Shown: positions 61,025-64,000 of the stretch, one piece after another
Layout: every line of letters starts with the position of its first letter
How positions within the stretch are numbered: position 1 is the stretch's first letter
Assembly (NCBI GenBank): GCA_013204555.1
Contig: JABMNO010000036.1
Location: forward strand, 20,738-84,737
DNA from: Chloroflexota bacterium
GTDB taxonomy: Bacteria > Chloroflexota > Dehalococcoidia > Lucifugimonadales > Lucifugimonadaceae
Length of the DNA: 64,000 nucleotides
Direction: 5' to 3'
Program-made: the position numbers and the translations under genes
Notes under the pieces: model-generated
Seen by the model: the letters and a program-made list of their open reading frames with translations, nothing else
What the model was told of the DNA's origin: nothing
Databases searched by the model: none

Positions 61025-62212
61025 GTGCGCCGCATCAACCCGACCCGCTTTTGCCCCACCACGGTTTCAACCCCCAACGGTCGCAGCCAATCACGGCCGC
61101 AACCACCAACGGTATCGATCAACCTCGAGCCAATAAATAGCGCACTTCCCGTCGACCAGGAGACCCACATAGCAACCGCAACCCAATCACAATCCAAAGT
61201 CGCAAGTACCGACTATGGCGATCTGAAAAAGATCCTCGGCGACGCCGGACTTAGAGCAGCCCAGCCCCGCTTCTACATCTTCAAGGCCATCTTCAACGCC
61301 CTCGCCCTCACAGGCGTCGTCGTGCTCGCCCTCTGGTCACCGCACCCAGCCGTACTCGTCCTCAGCGCCATCCTCTTCGGCCTCATGCTCACCCAGAACG
61401 GCATGCTCGGCCATGATGTAGCCCATCGCCAGGTCTTCCGGAAACGCCGTGGTGTAGCCACTGCCGGCTGGATACTCGGCAACCTCCTCATGGGCATCAG
61501 CTACACATGGTGGACACGCAAGCACAACCTGCACCACGCTAACCCAAACCACGTCACCGACGACCCTGACGCCAACTACCCAATACTCGCCATGTTCCCC
61601 GCGCAAATTGAGCAGCGATCCAAATACCTGCTCCCCCTGATCGCATTCCAGCACTACCTCTACCCGGTCTGGTCCATGTTCGTTTTCGTCAGCATGCGTG
61701 TCGGCAGCATGGAACAGTTATTCGCCCGGGAAAGCATGCCCCTGCGCATACCGCAGGCAATCGGCATAATCCTCCACTGGGTACTCGTCGGCCTGCTGCT
61801 ATCGCAACTCGGCGGATGGCCGCAAGCCATCACATTCCTCGTCATCAGCCAGCTCACCTTCAGCCTCTACAACGTCTCCGTCTTCGCCCCCAACCACAAA
61901 GGAATGGCGATGATGACAGACGATGAACCGCTCGACTTCCTGCGCACCCAGGTCCTCACCGCCCGCAACGTGCGAGGCAGTTGGTTTGTCGACTTCTGGT
62001 ACGGCGGTCTCAACTACCAGATTGAGCACCACCTCTTCCCAACCATGCCCCGCAACCGACTAAAAGATGCTCGACCGCTAGTTGAGAAATTCTGCATCGA
62101 ACGCGGCGTCTCGTACCACGAAACCACAGTGACCGAGTCCTACCGAGAAATCTTCCAACACCTCAAACGAACCAGCGCCCCCATCAGAGAAGGCACCGTC
62201 AACACCCCGTAA
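61025..62212 (+). CDS. Fatty acid desaturase
   Basis: A membrane di-iron desaturase of up to 395 residues with all three histidine boxes: GHDVAH (H130, H134), HNLHH (H167-H171) and QIEHH (Q332-H336). Transmembrane helices lie at ~90-125, ~145-160 and ~240-285. There is no fused cytochrome b5 domain. The Q in the third box places it among front-end or acyl-lipid desaturases. The GTG start at 61025 is uncertain: the first 60 residues are Pro/Ser/Gln-rich without an obvious Shine-Dalgarno, so the true start may be downstream. It converges with the partial terminase. Confidence 0.88.
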   Translation: MRRINPTRFCPTTVSTPNGRSQSRPQPPTVSINLEPINSALPVDQETHIATATQSQSKVASTDYGDLKKILGDAGLRAAQPRFYIFKAIFNALALTGVVVLALWSPHPAVLVLSAILFGLMLTQNGMLGHDVAHRQVFRKRRGVATAGWILGNLLMGISYTWWTRKHNLHHANPNHVTDDPDANYPILAMFPAQIEQRSKYLLPLIAFQHYLYPVWSMFVFVSMRVGSMEQLFARESMPLRIPQAIGIILHWVLVGLLLSQLGGWPQAITFLVISQLTFSLYNVSVFAPNHKGMAMMTDDEPLDFLRTQVLTARNVRGSWFVDFWYGGLNYQIEHHLFPTMPRNRLKDARPLVEKFCIERGVSYHETTVTESYREIFQHLKRTSAPIREGTVNTP

Positions 62213-62261
62213 CGGCACACTCACTGACCGCCCCGGCGCGCCACCGCGCCCGATACACACC

Positions 62262-62287
62262 CGTAGGGGCACGTTGCAACGTGCCCC
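62262..62287. repeat. GGGGCACGTTGCAACGTGCCCC palindrome, copy 1
   Basis: A perfect 22-base palindrome at 62266-62287 (GGGGCACGTTG and its exact complement), preceded by CCGTA, lies between the convergent desaturase and terminase genes. The same string recurs inside the terminase gene at 63110-63137. Confidence 0.75.
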
Positions 62288-62310
62288 GGCCCCCGCCGCC
62301 TCCGCGGCAA

Positions 62311-62347
62311 ATGCCCGTGTGGCAGACACCCCGAGCGGCAGACACCA
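62311..62347. repeat. CCCGTGYGGCAGACACC repeat, third copy
   Basis: CCCGTGTGGCAGACACC followed by CCGAGCGGCAGACACC repeats the GYGGCAGRCACC motif twice, like copy B at 55255-55310. It ends at the terminase stop codon. Confidence 0.5.
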
Positions 62348-64000
62348 CTACAGATAATCCCTGCAATCCGAGCAGTCGCACCCATCATCGTGGGATAGCG
62401 CCCGACGCCGGGCAATCCGACGACGCTCTGAAATCGTCAACTCATCGGCATCCGTCACCGTGCCAGCCACAAGCTTCTCTCGATACTCGCGCTCCGCCCG
62501 CTCAATCGTCGTCTCAGTGAAGATTCGATAATTATTCACCACCGGAGCCGGAGGAGGAGCAAACGCCAGCGCCAACGCATCCGACCGATCGGGGCTCGGC
62601 AGACCATGCTTCCGCAGTTCGTTTTTCGGTTGCATAAGCATCGCCCCACTGCTCTGGAACGAGTACTTGATGCTCGATAACTCGCCGATCAACTCGCGAT
62701 CGTTCGGAATCGTGATCTTCTCGTTCTCGAATAACGACCGCAGGTTGTCGTAGAGCTCAGCCCGCACGTTCGCGTAGCGTTCGGGATCAGTCGCACGCGC
62801 CCCCACGTTGACGCCGTTAACGCACTTGAAACCCAGCTCCTCCAGCCGGTCGACAACGCCCGAGCCGATGCCGATGTCATCGATATTCACCTGCTCCGGA
62901 TCGAGTTCGTTGATCAGAGCCGCCACACGACCCGCGGTGACCATCGTGTTGTCGTGTTCATAAGTCTGAATCTCCAACACCGAGTCCCCATACCGAATGC
63001 AGATCGCCGTCCGATCATCGCCGTAGCGCGCCACATCAACGCCCAGGGTTATCGGCTGCCGCTCGTCCTCCGGAAGCCTCAAGATCGCGGCGATCGTCGT
63101 AATGGGTCCCCGTAGGGGCACGTTGCAACGTGCCCCTGCGGTGGCAACGGATGGAGGGTCGTTTTGGTTCTGATCAGCGTTCGTCGCTGGCCCAAGAGGG
63201 CCGTCTGTATTGGACAAAGAGGAGGGCGGTTGGCCGGTGGGGTTAGGGGAATTGGGCGCGAAAACGGGCGCGTCGGGGGGTGGCGCGCCGGGATAGTTCG
63301 CCGGATTGCTGCGATTGGTTGCCCTGGTCAGGTATGTGAGGCTGATAAGGGTATCGATGCCGTGCGAGGGGAATTCCCCCAGCACCCGTATCTGGTATAG
63401 CGGGGATTTTGGTCCCCAGTTTTTTGCGGCGTGTTGGACGAATTCTTTCGTCGGTAAGCCGGGTATGTGCCCTTTTTCAAGGGCGGTGGGGTCTTGTTCA
63501 CTCAGATTTGGAGTGTCGAAGGCCGATATGTGGATCTGTTCCCAGAGACTGGCTCGGGCATGAAATGCCTCGAAGAATGTTCCAGATCTCCGGGTGGGAT
63601 TACCAATCAGCAGCAGTCGGGCGTTACCTGTCGTCATGGACCCTTCGATAGCCTCGTAGATGTCTTCCGCTACTCCTGACGCCTCATCGACGACAAAGAG
63701 GATGTTCCCTGAATGGAATCCCTGGAACTGCTCGGGGACATCAGTCGAGAGACCGATGGCGAATGTTTTCGGGTTTAGCTCGAGGCGGGTGCGGCCGAGT
63801 TTTCCGGCGAAGAGGGCGGGGGCCTTGTTGTAAAGGTTCCTGATTTCTCGCCAGAGTAGCTCGCGCACCTGCCTATCGGTTGGTGCGGTGGTGACCGCGA
63901 TCCCGTCGGGATTGGCCATAAGCCACCAGAGGACTGCCGCAGCGGCGGCGAATGTTTTGCCTGAGCCGTTGCATGAGCGGACGGCGACGCGTCGGTGTCG
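62348..64000 (-). CDS. Phage-type terminase large subunit, 5' end outside the window
   Basis: The frame is open to the window edge; 551 codons are visible. A P-loop (CNGSGKT, near 63955-63975), Walker B with catalytic glutamate (ILFVVDEAS) and coupling motif (LLLIGNPTRRSGTFFEAF) form the ATPase. The RNase H-like nuclease begins at TLGVDVARYGDDRTAI, with further acidic residues in NIDDIGIGSG and RSDALALAF. Between the two is an unusual Pro/Asn-rich insert of about 80 residues containing TAGARCNVPLRGP, encoded by the dispersed palindrome. It would package DNA. No other phage gene is visible on this side, so it is a prophage or gene-transfer-agent edge, or a solitary remnant. Confidence 0.82.
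   Translation of the reverse strand, partial: RHRRVAVRSCNGSGKTFAAAAAVLWWLMANPDGIAVTTAPTDRQVRELLWREIRNLYNKAPALFAGKLGRTRLELNPKTFAIGLSTDVPEQFQGFHSGNILFVVDEASGVAEDIYEAIEGSMTTGNARLLLIGNPTRRSGTFFEAFHARASLWEQIHISAFDTPNLSEQDPTALEKGHIPGLPTKEFVQHAAKNWGPKSPLYQIRVLGEFPSHGIDTLISLTYLTRATNRSNPANYPGAPPPDAPVFAPNSPNPTGQPPSSLSNTDGPLGPATNADQNQNDPPSVATAGARCNVPLRGPITTIAAILRLPEDERQPITLGVDVARYGDDRTAICIRYGDSVLEIQTYEHDNTMVTAGRVAALINELDPEQVNIDDIGIGSGVVDRLEELGFKCVNGVNVGARATDPERYANVRAELYDNLRSLFENEKITIPNDRELIGELSSIKYSFQSSGAMLMQPKNELRKHGLPSPDRSDALALAFAPPPAPVVNNYRIFTETTIERAEREYREKLVAGTVTDADELTISERRRIARRRALSHDDGCDCSDCRDYL
63110..63137. repeat. Same palindrome inside the terminase gene, copy 2
   Basis: A perfect 24-base palindrome at 63114-63137 (AGGGGCACGTTG and its complement), preceded by CCCCGT as in copy 1, lies within the terminase reading frame without breaking it. 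It adds the residues ARCNVPLR in a low-complexity linker between the ATPase and nuclease domains. Confidence 0.8.

Noticed and set aside
1..64000. CRISPR array, tRNA and rRNA genes
   Set aside because: No regularly spaced direct repeats, no cloverleaf with CCA-proximal and T-loop pattern and no rRNA-like stretch was seen by eye. A tRNAscan run could still reveal a missed tRNA, but the spacers are short.

Overview
The window looks like the chromosome of an uncultured Chloroflexota bacterium of the SAR202/Dehalococcoidia type. This rests on gene content only: four divergent enolase-superfamily dehydratases, two CaiB/BaiF CoA-transferases, two HpcH/HpaI aldolases, a molybdenum hydroxylase, DUF2851 and DUF1028 proteins, an 11-subunit complex I and many short palindromic repeats. 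No rRNA, tRNA or taxonomic marker was found, so the assignment is an inference. Genes are tightly packed with many 1-4 nt stop/start overlaps, and several start on GTG or TTG, one probably on CTG.

Layout. 1-2869: end of the [2Fe-2S] subunit, the molybdopterin subunit of a xanthine-dehydrogenase-family hydroxylase and a MoaD/ThiS-like protein. 2870-9644: repeat-rich spacer, small Cys-rich protein, Gfo/Idh/MocA oxidoreductase, MITE-like repeat, CoA-transferase plus SMP-30-type lactonase, and an MMPL transporter. 9724-19939 (minus): nuoABCDHIJKLMN without nuoEFG. 20079-23766: lone trpB, dCMP deaminase, enolase-superfamily enzyme and Nudix protein. 23767-25471: IS110-type insertion sequence whose 5' leader may encode a bridge RNA, followed by a nest of inverted repeats. 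25472-27909: dehydratase plus CoA-transferase. 28034-30353: divergent fbp and class I fba.

30350-38736: DUF2851 protein and a sugar-acid cluster: HpcH aldolase, TctC-like binding lipoprotein and galactonate-dehydratase-like enzyme on minus; M20 amidohydrolase and a second HpcH aldolase on plus. An ATGTATACAT operator-like site lies in the divergent promoter. Next come an HTH/pseudo-receiver regulator with its own palindromic operator and a PIG-L deacetylase. 38881-47307 (minus): two giant FtsX/MacB-like permeases, an ABC ATPase carrying a C-terminal AbrB-like domain, and an alpha/beta hydrolase, which together look like one exporter operon.

47595-55035: HtrA-like lipoprotein protease, an SDR lacking the catalytic lysine, DUF1028, an iron-type binding lipoprotein with a cupredoxin lipoprotein behind a Fur-like inverted repeat, a canonical SDR and a large alpha/beta hydrolase. 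55036-64000: repeat nest, fourth enolase-superfamily enzyme, FAD dehydrogenase, NHL propeller, sulfatase, fatty acid desaturase and a partial phage-type terminase that carries a dispersed 24-bp palindrome in frame.

The recurring theme is oxidation, dehydration and cleavage of organic and sugar acids (dehydratase, aldolase, CoA-transferase, lactonase), feeding gluconeogenesis (fbp/fba) and a respiratory chain that enters through a complex I without an NADH module encoded in this locus.
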